The position numbers and the translations under genes are program-made. A stretch of DNA of 64,000 nt, from the NCBI GenBank assembly GCA_002633025.1, contig NMRB01000030.1, positions 803,137 to 867,136 on the forward strand. The letters run 5' to 3'. Shown in pieces: positions 50,125 to 61,400 of this stretch (within the stretch, counting starts at the first letter, position 1; each line of letters begins with the position of its first letter). This DNA comes from Notospermus geniculatus (taxonomy: Eukaryota; Nemertea; Pilidiophora; Heteronemertea; Lineidae). The notes beneath the pieces were generated by a model. The model ran no database searches, was not told the DNA's origin, and saw nothing but the letters and a program-made list of their open reading frames with translations.

Positions 50125-50822
50125 NNNNNNNNNNNNNNNNNNNNNNNNNNNNNNNNNNNNNNNNNNNNNNNNNNNNNNNNNNNNNNNNNNNNNNNNNNNN
50201 NNNNNNNNNNNNNNNNNNNNNNNNNNNNNNNNNNNNNNNNNNNNNNNNNNNNNNNNNNNNNNNNNNNNNNNNNNNNNNNNNNNNNNNNNNNNNNNNNNNN
50301 NNNNNNNNNNNNNNNNNNNNNNNNNNNNNNNNNNNNNNNNNNNNNNNNNNNNNNNNNNNNNNNNNNNNNNNNNNNNNNNNNNNNNNNNNNNNNNNNNNNN
50401 NNNNNNNNNNNNNNNNNNNNNNNNNNNNNNNNNNNNNNNNNNNNNNNNNNNNNNNNNNNNNNNNNNNNNNNNNNNNNNNNNNNNNNNNNNNNNNNNNNNN
50501 NNNNNNNNNNNNNNNNNNNNNNNNNNNNNNNNNNNNNNNNNNNNNNNNNNNNNNNNNNNNNNNNNNNNNNNNNNNNNNNNNNNNNNNNNNNNNNNNNNNN
50601 NNNNNNNNNNNNNNNNNNNNNNNNNNNNNNNNNNNNNNNNNNNNNNNNNNNNNNNNNNNNNNNNNNNNNNNNNNNNNNNNNNNNNNNNNNNNNNNNNNNN
50701 NNNNNNNNNNNNNNNNNNNNNNNNNNNNNNNNNNNNNNNNNNNNNNNNNNNNNNNNNNNNNNNNNNNNNNNNNNNNNNNNNNNNNNNNNNNNNNNNNNNN
50801 NNNNNNNNNNNNNNNNNNNNNN
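50125..50822. other. Assembly gap (698 N)
   Basis: A run of N between the two copies of the duplicated block. The copies end and begin exactly at its edges, which suggests that two contigs from different haplotypes were placed side by side. Confidence 0.98.
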
Positions 50823-51153
50823 TCAATCAATATAGAGTACATTTACCAGACAAAAGTTCTTGAAAATTATTGGTAATTTGAGAAGTGCTACTCCAAGGGA
50901 ATCTTCGTGATGATCTTCAAACAGTTATTCACTCCATTTATCTTATGTCTTATATTTTGATGATGAATATGGGTTCATCAATGGCATTCTCGTTCAAAAG
51001 TATGAGTACTCTTTAAAATACCTGATGGGGAAAATGTATCACAAGTTCATGGCGACATATTAGAACTTCTTCGGCTCTGATGTAGGATGTGTTCTTTCCA
51101 CTTGTATTGGATGACTTGTATTGGTGACTGAGGATAAAGGAAGGCCCAACCAA

Positions 51154-51359
51154 AACGCCAGCAGCACACCAGGTGATATCACAAGCAATCTAATCGCCAC
51201 TGATCTCCTCGCCAGCCAACACAGACTAGGCAACATCACCTTTGGTATTGTTTGATATTGGGCAATCATCGTTGTCCAGCGCACACCTGGCGTCAACAGC
51301 CGATTTTGCCCAGTGGCGATCAGATCACTTGTGATATCACCTGGTGTGCTGCCCGCTTT
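51154..51359. mobile_element. GCAGCACACC inverted-repeat element, copy D
   Basis: The left end reads AAACGCCAGCAGCACACCAG and the right end, in reverse, AAAGCGGGCAGCACACCAGG. The interior is about 15 bp shorter than in copy C, and the two differ at roughly one base in six or seven, far more than most of the surrounding duplicated block. Confidence 0.9.
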
Positions 51360-51666
51360 ACCAAAATGATGTTGTAGGTCATGGTTATGGCTGAATGGAT
51401 GGATGATCATGGAATTGTGGTGAACCAAGATGCTGAGTTGGGAACACCGCATCTGACCTTCATTCACACTCATCGACAGGTGGGTCGTCTAATGCATTCT
51501 GGTTATCCTGAATGATGTCTGCTCACAACCATGATAGGGATTCTGTCTGGAATGGAACAGACGTCATCAATGATGTCAATACCAGAAGCACATCTTTCTG
51601 ACAGAATATTGGCAGAGACGTATTTGAAAGCTGAATGAGGGGTTCATTGATGCAGTATTGAAGTTT

Positions 51667-51880
51667 CCTGCCGCACACTGGAGCTATCTGCTGAGCAAAA
51701 AGTCATTCGAGACCATTTGCTCAGCAGATAGCTCGCGTGTGCACGTAATTTCGGTGAGTGTTTTGCCTTGCGAGGCAGAAAGCACGTGTGTGCGCGTATT
51801 TTCCGGTGAGCTATCTGCTGAGCAAACGGTCTCGAATGACTTTTTGCTCAGCAGATAGCTCCAGTGTGCAGCAGGCTTTA
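51667..51880. mobile_element. Nested-hairpin element, long form
   Basis: Same outer arms as 49544-49683 (CTGCCGCACACTGGAGCTAT at the left), but with about 75 bp (51734-51808) between them. This centre holds an imperfect direct repeat of about 22 bp: GTGTGCACGTAATTTCGGTG and GTGTGCGCGTATTTTCCGGT. It may be the fuller form of the element, of which the copy at 49544 is a centre-deleted derivative. Confidence 0.9.
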
Positions 51881-52318
51881 GTCTTCAGTGACAGCTCGGC
51901 TCTGTCCTACATGTAAGTGCTTACCAGAATATTCTAATTGATTTGTGCACTATGGTCTTCTTTAAGATTGATGCACGCACCCCAAACTAAAGAATTTCAA
52001 AAGCAAAATCATGTGAAACTCGGTCCAAGAAACCAGACTGTGACACAAAATCTGATTTTGAATCTAAAAATGTGACCAGTTTTAAAGAATGATAAGAAAG
52101 GGCTGCCAACATTTTGAGGAAACCACTCTTTTTGGGCAAAATATACTAAGATCAGCTGCTCCAAACAGCATTCCTAGTCTTGTACTCATTTCCAAGTAAC
52201 TTTTTGCACATGCAATGTTGAAAGAACCTTATCAAAGATTCCAAGTACATTATCCTGATATTTCAGATGGTTGTTGTACAAAAAGCTTCAGTTTTCTAAC
52301 GAGTTATTTGCCAGGTCT

Positions 52319-53184
52319 CTCTACATCGGCTTGCTTTTTACCAACCTCTACATTTCTCATCAAAAGACCAAAAGATTGAAAGTATCACAACACAGACAGA
52401 AATGATGGAATCATAAGCCCTAAATCCTCTTAGACTTTTTCAAAAACCAAATAGATTTCATCGTATCTTGTTTTGCTCTTGCGCGGTGAAGTTTTTCCAA
52501 AAGGCTTGAAGAACTCAACTTGGACGTGGTTAGAATTTAACACGTGAAGAAATGAGAATCTGGTTTTGGGTCTGGGTTTTTAAGTGAGGATACAGCTAGG
52601 TTGTTGAAATAAGGAAATTGGAAAGAATCCTTAAAGTACCTGAGGTAGTTAAAGATGAAGAGCAGTACTTACTGAGAAAACATAGAACTTTTTCTCTGAA
52701 AACTGATTGTTAGAAGTTTCCAGTATCTGATTTTGCCAACATATTAACCGGCTGCATTAAAGTGCATTGGTCAGCTGACCAGGTTGATGTTGGTGGCCGT
52801 AGGCATGGGTATAGTTAACAAGATGATGTTGTTAGAGAGTTGATGAAGTATCGGACATTGGTGTTCGCTAAATGAGCTAGCGTGCTGCATGTCCGGGTCG
52901 ATACGCCAAATGAAACTTGGATATAGTACTCGATCGTGTGGTTCTTACACTACCTGAGCAGGAGAATGGTCTGATGGTGTTTGCTGAGGAGTAATTTGCC
53001 TCGCTCAGAGAGGGATGAAAGATCCAAGAAAAGAACTGTGATTTATACATGGGTCATGAGTTGGACTAAGGTTTGATGTCAGTAAAATTTGCTCTAGAAA
53101 GATGGAAAGAAGCTTTATCACTGAATTTGTTCATTCAAAATTAAAACATTCAGGTCCCAAATTCATCAACCTTTCCTTTTATGT
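52319..53184. other. No gene seen
   Basis: No feature recognised. Confidence 0.5.
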
Positions 53185-53610
53185 GACATGAAAGAAATGT
53201 TTGACAACCTTGGGATGACTTTATATGCGACATGAAAGGAATGCTTGACGACCTTGAGATAACCTTGCATGTGACATAAAAGGAATGCTTGATGACCTTG
53301 GGAGGACCTTACATGTGACATGAAAGGAATGCTTGGCGACCTTGTGATGACCTTGCATGTGACATGAAAGGAATGCTTGACGACCTTGGGATGACCTTGC
53401 ATGTGACATGAAAGGAATGCTTGACGACCTTAAGATGACCTTGCATATGACATGAAAGGGATGCCTGACGACCTTGGGATGACCTTGCATGTGACATAAA
53501 AGGAATGCTTGACGACCTTGGGATGACCTTATATGTGACACGAATGGAATGGTTGATGACCTTGGGATGACCTTGCATGTGACATGGAAGGATTGCTTGA
53601 CGACCTTGGT
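53185..53610. repeat. 44-bp minisatellite, about 9.7 copies
   Basis: Units begin GACATGAAAGGAATGCTTGA, then CGACCTTGGGATGACCTTGC and ATGT. Copies start every 44 bp (53185, 53229, 53273 and so on), with scattered substitutions. The minus strand is open in several frames across the array (78-106 codons) because the unit lacks stops in them. Since 44 is not a multiple of three, each frame shifts by unit, so the predicted peptides are interleavings of one repeat. Confidence 0.97.
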
Positions 53611-55304
53611 ATCATCTCATGGAAGCTACGACATTTTTTACCCCATTTCCATTCATTAGGGACCAGGCATGCTTCCCCCAAGGTCATCACATCGGATACA
53701 AACAAATCCACTGTCCAGGATTCTTTCACTCAGCTTCCGGTTATTACACCATTACAAAGAATTGCACAAAGGAAAAAAATAATTATAGCTGTGAAGTCTT
53801 GGGATAATGCCGTGAGAGCCATCCCGGGAATTATGGATTCTCATAAACCAGTGTCTGTCTTCCACTGAATTGAACTTCTGCATGCTGTAAAGCAACATTC
53901 TTCTCTTACAAGGTGTATTTTTATAATCGCAAGCCAATTTCACCAAGTTATTGTTGCAAATGAGATCCTGCGAGACTTGGATGTCTTTTTGATTGCTGGA
54001 GTACACGACTGTGCATTTACCGTGCACATTGCTAATCCTGTGGCAAAAAAGACCCAATTATCGCAAGAAAGCATTTTGCGTGCGGTTGCATGCTTTCATT
54101 TTCCACACTCCCCATTGTGATACACATGGGTTTTGGATGCTTGACATAAGTTTTCTTCGAGAAGTTTTAAAATGCAGCAAGTTAGTCTTGCTTCCAAAAA
54201 TTAGTTGCATAGGTTGGTAAAAATTGTAAAAATATAACTTCAGCTGTTGTTGGCAGTTGTTGGTTTTGCAGAATATGAAGATTTTTCCTCAAATTCATAA
54301 ACCTGTGATATGGCTTGTCATGGTCTGGAGGTAGAGTTTTATATTATTGCTCTTTATCCTCGTTTCCAATGCACATGGCATCAGATCTGTCTCGATCTCA
54401 GCCTGTGTTCTGGTTTCCTTGGTTGTAAAGCTACAAATCAACAAATATTGCCTGCAGAGCCAATAGTATCCTTCCTGTACGTGTGTATTTTAATTCACCG
54501 TTCCTTTTTACTGCTTCATCACGTGTCGTGTCGGACATGAATGAAACTTCATTTGTATTCTCTATGGCGTGCATATCTTCAAATGGCTGTTGATGTAGTA
54601 ATATCTAGGATGTAAGTCTAATTAAAGGCAAGTCTTCCTGCATTATGCCAAAGTATCCAGAAAGCTTTAATTTTGCTGTATTCGAATAGCACTCGGTCAA
54701 AACTTGAGAACCATACATTTCTAGCCAAAGATGGCTGTTTTCTTGTTATATTGAATGAAAGCATTACTCTGGAACCAAGAATATTTGATATTTATGTGTG
54801 AATATTGATGTTTCTGTCACTTTATTCAGGTACTAATGGCCGGTAACATGACTCAATAATCCCAGATTAAAGTTATGCAAATATTCCGCCATTCATACTC
54901 CGTAGATGGATGGATTGATATCATGAAGTAAACATGGCTCATTTCAAGCGAATTACATTCATTCATTAAAGCGATGAATTCTTTGGCAACCCTTTGTTCA
55001 GTTCTCATCCATTGTTAGCTGGTTGCTATTCTGATATCAAGAAATGATTCTTGAGAATGAAATAAGTGCAAAGCTTTGTCATCTATCCTGAATGAAAACT
55101 GTGGTGTATTTTTTTATGCAGATCTTAACACCATATCACAATTGAAGATTGGCATCATCAGTGGGATGAAACTCTCCGCAATTTGTTTTATAAACTCTTG
55201 GGTTTTGTTTAAAACAGAGTATGTCAAAGAATAGCTGAATTTTAGTTGCAAGTTTGTAAAAGTAAAAGTAAAAGTTCATTGGTCAAAGTACGGAAAGGTG
55301 GATG
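53611..55304. other. No gene seen
   Basis: Short frames only. A small GTAAAAGTAAAAGTAAAAG repeat lies at 55258-55276. Confidence 0.5.
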
Positions 55305-55727
55305 AAAGCCAGTTGCACACGAGGCGAGGTTAGGGGCAATTAGTATTCATAAAAGTTAGCAAATGCTTTTACTCAAGATTTGCACAGCAAGGTCCAATAA
55401 AAATGTACTGCAAAACTTGAAGTAAAAGCATTTGCTATTATGAGTTTCAGCTAATATCTCCAAGCGATCTGATTGCTGGCGAGCAAAATCAGCAGTTGAC
55501 ACCAGGTGTGTTTTGGACAACGATTCAAGGAATCTTCTTGCCAGAAATGGTCGCCCAATATCAAACTGGCAGGCTTGATTTTGTGGCGAGAGGAATTGCT
55601 GGTCCCTGAGCATATCCCCCCGCAACCAAAGCACACACAAAACAATACCGCCTAGTCTGTGGTTGCTGGTGCAGTGGTGATCAGTTCCCTTGCAGTATCA
55701 CCCTCACCTCACCTGGTGTACCGCCCG
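55305..55727 (-). mobile_element. GCAGCACACC element, copy E, reversed and interrupted
   Basis: The left end is AAGCCAGTTGCACACGAGGC, and the right end in reverse reads CGGGCGGTACACCAGGTGAG. Internal family words run on the opposite strand from copies A-D (AAAATCAGCAGTTGACACCA, and TCGCCACAAAATC in reverse). It is about twice the usual length. Part of the excess is the inserted hairpin at 55339-55455; the rest lies in the middle of the element. Confidence 0.8.
55339..55455. mobile_element. Hairpin element nested in copy E
   Basis: A 117-bp inverted repeat with arms of about 46 bp. The left arm has ATTAGTATTCATAAAAGTTA and then GCAAATGCTTTTACT. The right arm has AGTAAAAGCATTTGCTATTA and ends CAGCTAAT. 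The loop is about 25 bp. It lies close inside one end of GCAGCACACC copy E and therefore appears younger than that element. Confidence 0.85.
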
Positions 55728-56946
55728 ATCAGGCTCTGTTGTTTTGAGCAGCAGCTTGCCTTCCTCAAATGATGTGATGATAAACTGCCTTATGTCTGCA
55801 TGTAGATCAAATGAATGAATCATTTCCATCTGCATGATCCTATAAGAATTGCTACTTTGAAAAAATGCTTTGCTGCTCATGTGGTAAAGATTGCAAATGG
55901 TACAATGCTAAATGATAAATTTGATAGCGACTGACACTTATAGAACAATACTGCATGATCATAACTGTACCCAGCTTACAAAAAGTACTTTGTGACTTGG
56001 CACTTCACATCCATTTCCATCTGAGAACTTCACGATGAGACGGAGAAATCATCAAAAATGAAACCGACAATACTTTAGAGCCCAAGAGATTGAACAGAAT
56101 GTATATTATATCCGTTGATTGCATTTTGTCAGAAGCTCGGAATCCCGAACTTGTCTAACTCAATCCTGAACGAAGTGGGAATGGACGGTTAGAGTCTCTA
56201 ACTCAATGCTCCATAGAAAAGGGACACCAAGTATGATGAACAGGCCTCGCGGGATCGTCGCTGGATAAATACGTCAGTAGAAGAGATGGATATTGTCCCA
56301 TTGCGGTTTAAACCAGTCAGAAGTATGATTTTGTGGAATAACAAGTTCTTTTTCAGTGGCACATTTCCAATAGAAGCATTGTTGAAGTGGTTAGTCTTAA
56401 TTGATTGTCCCTTAATGGTTAATTCTTTTTTTTTATGTGATATTTTCTCATTCTGTTGCACTGCGTAACCTCCTGAAAAAGTTGAAATAGATTGCTGACC
56501 GCAATGCAGGCGCCGACTGCGTTCAAAAAAAGGAGACAGTGTCAAATGAATGAAGAAGATTCTTCCCTAAAGCAGTATATCATGTAGCAGGCGTAGCGAA
56601 TTCATTTTCCACGGTCAACTACTGACTGCATTCTTATTAGCCCATCTGTTATCCGTGACGAATACTGACAATATTTCAAATTTTTTGTCATTTTCATGGC
56701 AATGTTGGCTGCACTATTCGTTCGATTGCTGCATATTTCACTTTATAGTGGAAATATTACGCTCATGCAGGTTCACGGTTCATTGGAGCACAGCGTTGTA
56801 AATTTGAAAAGATGTCTCTTGTGGATATGATGTTTTCATTATCAGTAAACTTGTTGTATAACCAACAAACAAAAGTTCTTGCTGAGGATGTTCCTATTTT
56901 GTGATCTTGTCATCTTCATAAACTACAAGAATTAGGATTGCACAAC
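55728..56946. other. No gene seen
   Basis: The 115-codon minus frame (56198-56545) is not recognised. Confidence 0.5.
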
Positions 56947-57090
56947 CCAGGAAAAAATGAACCATGAACTTTATGGTTGAACCATGAACTGTGGACAAAT
57001 AACAGTGAAGTTCATAGTTTTACTATGAACTTCAATGTTATTTGGCCGCAGTTCATGGTTCAACCATAAAATTGGTTCATTTTTTCCTGG
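56947..57090. mobile_element. 144-bp near-perfect hairpin
   Basis: The ends CCAGGAAAAAATGAACCA and TGGTTCATTTTTTCCTGG, and words such as GGTTGAACCATGAACT and AGTTCATGGTTCAACC, pair across a loop of a few bases at 57017-57020. A GTTCAT/ATGAAC word repeats within each arm, so alternative folds are possible. No coding capacity. Probably a palindromic MITE. No clear target duplication. Confidence 0.93.
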
Positions 57091-58439
57091 TAAGTAAAGA
57101 AACCAATTGTGTGATTGTAAAGCGCTCCTCATGAGCTTTCCAACGAAAGATACAGGATGTTAGTATAGGAATAGGTATCATCAAATTTCGGTATCACTCT
57201 ATTGTCCCTTTTAGTTTCCTTTGCAACAGTTAGAAGTTGTGTACCTTCATTCTTTTTAACTCATCTGCCCCCAGCAGCTTTGAGCAGACGGTATCTTCTG
57301 TTGAAGTTTTCTAAAAAAACGCGGAAACGAATTGGAAAATATTTGAAAAAGAATTCCTCTGATAGTTCACAGAAACAGGCTTTCTTGAAATGATTTCCAA
57401 TTGATACCACAGGATGTGAGAGAACTTTGAGGGAAGATGCTGTCTGCTAGACTCTGGGGACAGATGAATTAAAGGAAACTAATACAGAAATGGGCAGCAG
57501 ACTTCAAACCATCATTCCAGTCTTGATTTTCTGATGGCCAGCACTAGTAGACATCTAATGGCTTTATCTCATGGGGCATGATGGCATTTTACCTGCTTGC
57601 ATCCTTTGATGGTAATGCTTGCAGCACAATTCATTTCTCTCCTTTTTCCATGGGAGACTTGACATTCTCCAAGAAGACTCTACCAATCTCATTTTGCTGG
57701 AAGTTTTTAGGACTTTTCCCATCATTCTGTGGTCTTTTTCTCCATGGTCAGTTGATTTCAATCCCAGGTTCATTGACATCAAAGGATGACACTCCACTCA
57801 GTGCGGCATTCGTTGCCCTTGACTGCCTGTGGGTGTTCCCATTGTCCATTGTCAGTTCTGTTTCAGCTTACCTGAGAGTGTTGCTGCCAATGGCAGTTTG
57901 TCATTCAGCCTTGCATCTTGCAAAATGATGGTGTGTTTCTCAGCATTTTTTAAATGGATGTCATATTCAGGAGAGCGCCATATTGTTGCCAAGATTCTAT
58001 GTAGAAAATACCCCGTCACAGAATCGCAGATAAACGTAGCCTAGCAAGAAACATGTGGCTACACTATACATCTGCAGTTATGTGTTACTATGGCTATTAA
58101 ACTGTTGATTGAACTGTGTTCCTAAATATGACCATTCTAGCAAAAGCAGGTGCCTGTCACAAGTGTTCATCATTGGTTTAACAGTTTACTCCACTATTAT
58201 CACTGCTGTCCACTACTATTGTCAACCTGCAGAGGCGTATATTTCAGCTGTTGTGTTGTAAGGCAATTAACCCTTTCCTCGTTGCGACAAGTACCTACTT
58301 TTGCTAGAGTGGGTCACTCAGTGATAATTGCCAGCAACGAAGATCTTATGAGTAAAATCCCCTCCACACTGCCGTCCCACATCATTGCCACATTCTGAAT
58401 ATCTGTTTCTCTCCACATCCTACTCATTATGGTTTGCCA
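57091..58439. other. No gene seen
   Basis: Overlapping frames at 57564-57928 (116 codons plus, 77 codons minus) show no family I recognise. Confidence 0.45.
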
Positions 58440-58477
58440 TCACTTATATTTTCTTTCTTTTATCTTTGCAGGTAAGC
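58440..58477 (+). other. Candidate recursive splice site 2
   Basis: A branch-like CTTAT (A at 58446) and a 20-nt pyrimidine-rich tract lead to TTATCTTTGCAG, directly followed by GTAAGC at 58471/58472. The last 13 bases, CTTTGCAGGTAAG, are identical to the site at 13794-13806, while the flanks are not related. No strong second donor follows within 100 nt. The sequence is seen; the splicing role is inferred. Confidence 0.45.
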
Positions 58478-61400
58478 TAGAAGATAGTGTATATCATGAT
58501 ATCAATTCGATAAGGTATTGTCTCATTTCAAATTGATCGGTTTGGTATCACAGGTACTGCTCAATATTACCTTACGGAGCTTACAGTGCCAAGAAATCCA
58601 CAACAAAACCTCTGTTACTGACTTCTACAGTAGTCTAGAAAAATTCTATTCCTTTTGATCAATGGGATATCAGAGCATTGGGGTTGCCTGGAGAAAAATA
58701 CTCTTTCTCTGATCAGGGATCAACCAATCGCTGATGTTTTCATTGATTGATGTGCGATCTAGCTTTCAGTGGAACTCAACGGTAAAGTGACTCGGTCGTT
58801 TGTCACATTAGTTTCATTCTAGTTTTCTGCATTAAGGAGGAAGATTTATTGTTTTTCTAGTCGCATATGTTGTTTGCTATCTTTGGAATTGATTATTGCG
58901 ACATGCCGTAGATCATCCACGTATTAAGTTGACCAGAATCAAGTACCGGTAGTACAGTAGAAATGCATTGGCATTTCTGGCATCTGCAGTTGTGGGTGTG
59001 AGTTTACATGCCAGTCTACTCAGACCAATCCCAGATGTACAAAAGAAGGGATTTTCTTCCCTTTTCATCTGTAATCCTGTTTCCCCCTGCATTTTGTTGT
59101 CCCAACATGATTACATGATCACATAATTCCATAATTAACCTAGAGAGTGAAGCTGGACTTGTTCTACTGATTCTGCCCAACTCTCTTTCTTGATTTTGTA
59201 TCAAACTGTCCTAATCTGCTGGTGACTTTTTAAGGCTTCAGATGAAATGTACTTTGTGGAAGAACGGTGTTTGAAAACCCGTCTCCTCCACCGTCACTAC
59301 TAATGGCTATACATTGGTGTTGTCATTCGTATAGCTTCTGCAGAAAAACTCCATCAGAATTTGTCATGATGGGATCGATATGTTCTGTGCGTCTTTCAAT
59401 TTGGCACAAACGGTTTTTAAAACGTATTAAAGTAATCGCATTGTAACTGTGTTTGCTTACTGAATGTTAAATGTGATTTTATCAATCTCACAAACAAGGT
59501 TTGCCAATCACGGATTTGGTTGAGCTCAAATCAGTGCCACCTTTATGTTGACTGACACTTTCTCCCACAGTGTGATGGTTGAGAATTCTTTTTTGGCAGT
59601 TGGATCCTGGTGGATATAATCATCTGCTAGTTAATGATATAAGCATTATGATGGCCTTAGGTAATGCTTCAAGGACTGATGATGGCCTTAGGCCTTAGGT
59701 ACTCCACTGGTGTAGGAGTCCAATACTCATGCCTGCTTGTGAATTGATCATCTCACTGGTAATACTCTGTCTAAGCGCACACTGGCAGGTAAAATTGTTA
59801 AGCAGGTCGATGGCACATCTCATGAGTTTTGAAGTGAAATGCTCTGCTCCATTTGCATCCTCGAATGATGCTGTTATGTCTCTCAAACATCTTCCTCGCT
59901 CTCGCAGAAAAAAGATAACATTCCATTATGATTATTGTACATTAGGTGATTGTGGCTAATACACTTCATCAAGACAAACTGTTTCAAAATGAAAAGATTA
60001 GCTCAACACTTCTCAGCAGACTGCACTCACATAACTCAATCCCCTTCGATCACACCTAAAGTGCCATGGCAGCAAACTACACATGTCAAATTGAATTTTC
60101 CGTCGTCGGAACTGGAGCGAGGAAAAAAAGTACAGCGTGTAGAAATCAAAGGCACGAATGCAGAGAATTCTTCATCGCTGAAGACGCAGAGAATGCCTGC
60201 TGTGTCACAGCATTATTTCACACCTAACTGCCACCTCTTTCAATTATTCCTTTAATTTGCATAAATTCAATTTTTGACGCTTCGCTACATTGATATCTAT
60301 TGAGGCATTCTGTTGTCGGGGAAAATGAAAAATCAGGCCCCCACGGGAAGCTTTGGGGAGATAACCATGACATTTCAGCATCGACGGGCTTCTGCTAGGC
60401 TTGTTGCTTTTGCTGGTTGGGGAGGTTTATACTGTTGAGTAGATTTAATTTGAGGCTGTGTTTGTGCAGATGGATTTACTGTGGTATGGTAATGCATGCA
60501 GTGAGATCTTAAAAAACACACTACCATCTATTTTCTTCAGTATGGTGAAATCAATCATTAGTTTTGCATTTTTGGTAGGGAAGGTTGTAGCTTTGTTCTA
60601 TGCTGATGGCAATGAAAGTTTCTTTTAAAAAAGAAACTGTCTATCAGAACTACAAAAATGTCCATTCACATAGAGTAATATCTTGACTGAGTCCTTTTTC
60701 AATGAATCCCCAAACCTGTTTCATGCTTCAGTTCCTTTGCAGAAATTGAAAGCTTGACCTCAGATGTGAAAAGCTTCGATATTGACCATTAACGCTGCTG
60801 AAAAACAGCAGCAACTGACAGTGGAAGAAATTATCTGTGTGATCTTGTAGCCAAATGAGCTCGTCCGGCGTGTCCAATCACTGTATCATCTTCTTTTATT
60901 TTTGTGTTGTCCATGTCGATGATGAGAAGTTTTTGGGCCTGTTTCCTATGATGTCAAAGGATGCAACATTTATTTGTATTTGATGAATGAAAAACATCTT
61001 TTGACTGGCATCTTTGTTTCTGCCCGCTGCTCATAAATCCTTTATCAAAGATGACTTAATGATGGGACAAAATAGATAAAAAGCTTAAGAAGAGATTTTT
61101 AAAATGAGGAAGATCAGTGAGCAGATTTGTCCAAAGAAATGAAAAAAATAAAGAAAGTATATTGGAAGTCCACGCAGATATGGGTTGGCTTGCTGAGTCT
61201 TCTTGAGAACATTGACAATGCTGATTACAACAATGTTGTTGTCAAGTAACATCCGTCGGCTTTGTCTGCTTACATGGAGCTGCACATGTGGTTGTGAAAG
61301 CTTTGAGCAAGTTTCAGATGATGAATTAATCTAGGCCCATCACATCCTCTTTCCCCTTTCATCCTATTTGTATTGTAATTGTGATGGTGGACAGAGATTT

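Larger units (their letters stand above)
50823..52318. repeat. Large duplicated block, copy 2
   Basis: Counterpart of 48672-50124. It starts at the gap edge at the same TCAATCAATATAGAGTACAT word and loses the match after GCCAGGTCTC (52318), where copy 1 also reaches the gap. It carries GCAGCACACC copy D and a longer palindromic element (51667-51880). At the left end of that element it lacks about 9 bp that copy 1 has. Confidence 0.95.

Noticed and set aside
50018-50863. Long reading frames of 239-281 codons
   Set aside because: They are almost entirely N from the assembly gap.
53166-53578. Three overlapping minus frames (78-106 codons) with regular internal repeats
   Set aside because: They are the same 44-bp minisatellite read in different frames.
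54808-54832. TTTATTCAG|GTACTA as a third plus-strand recursive splice site
   Set aside because: Good acceptor tract, but the donor half GTACTA is weak.
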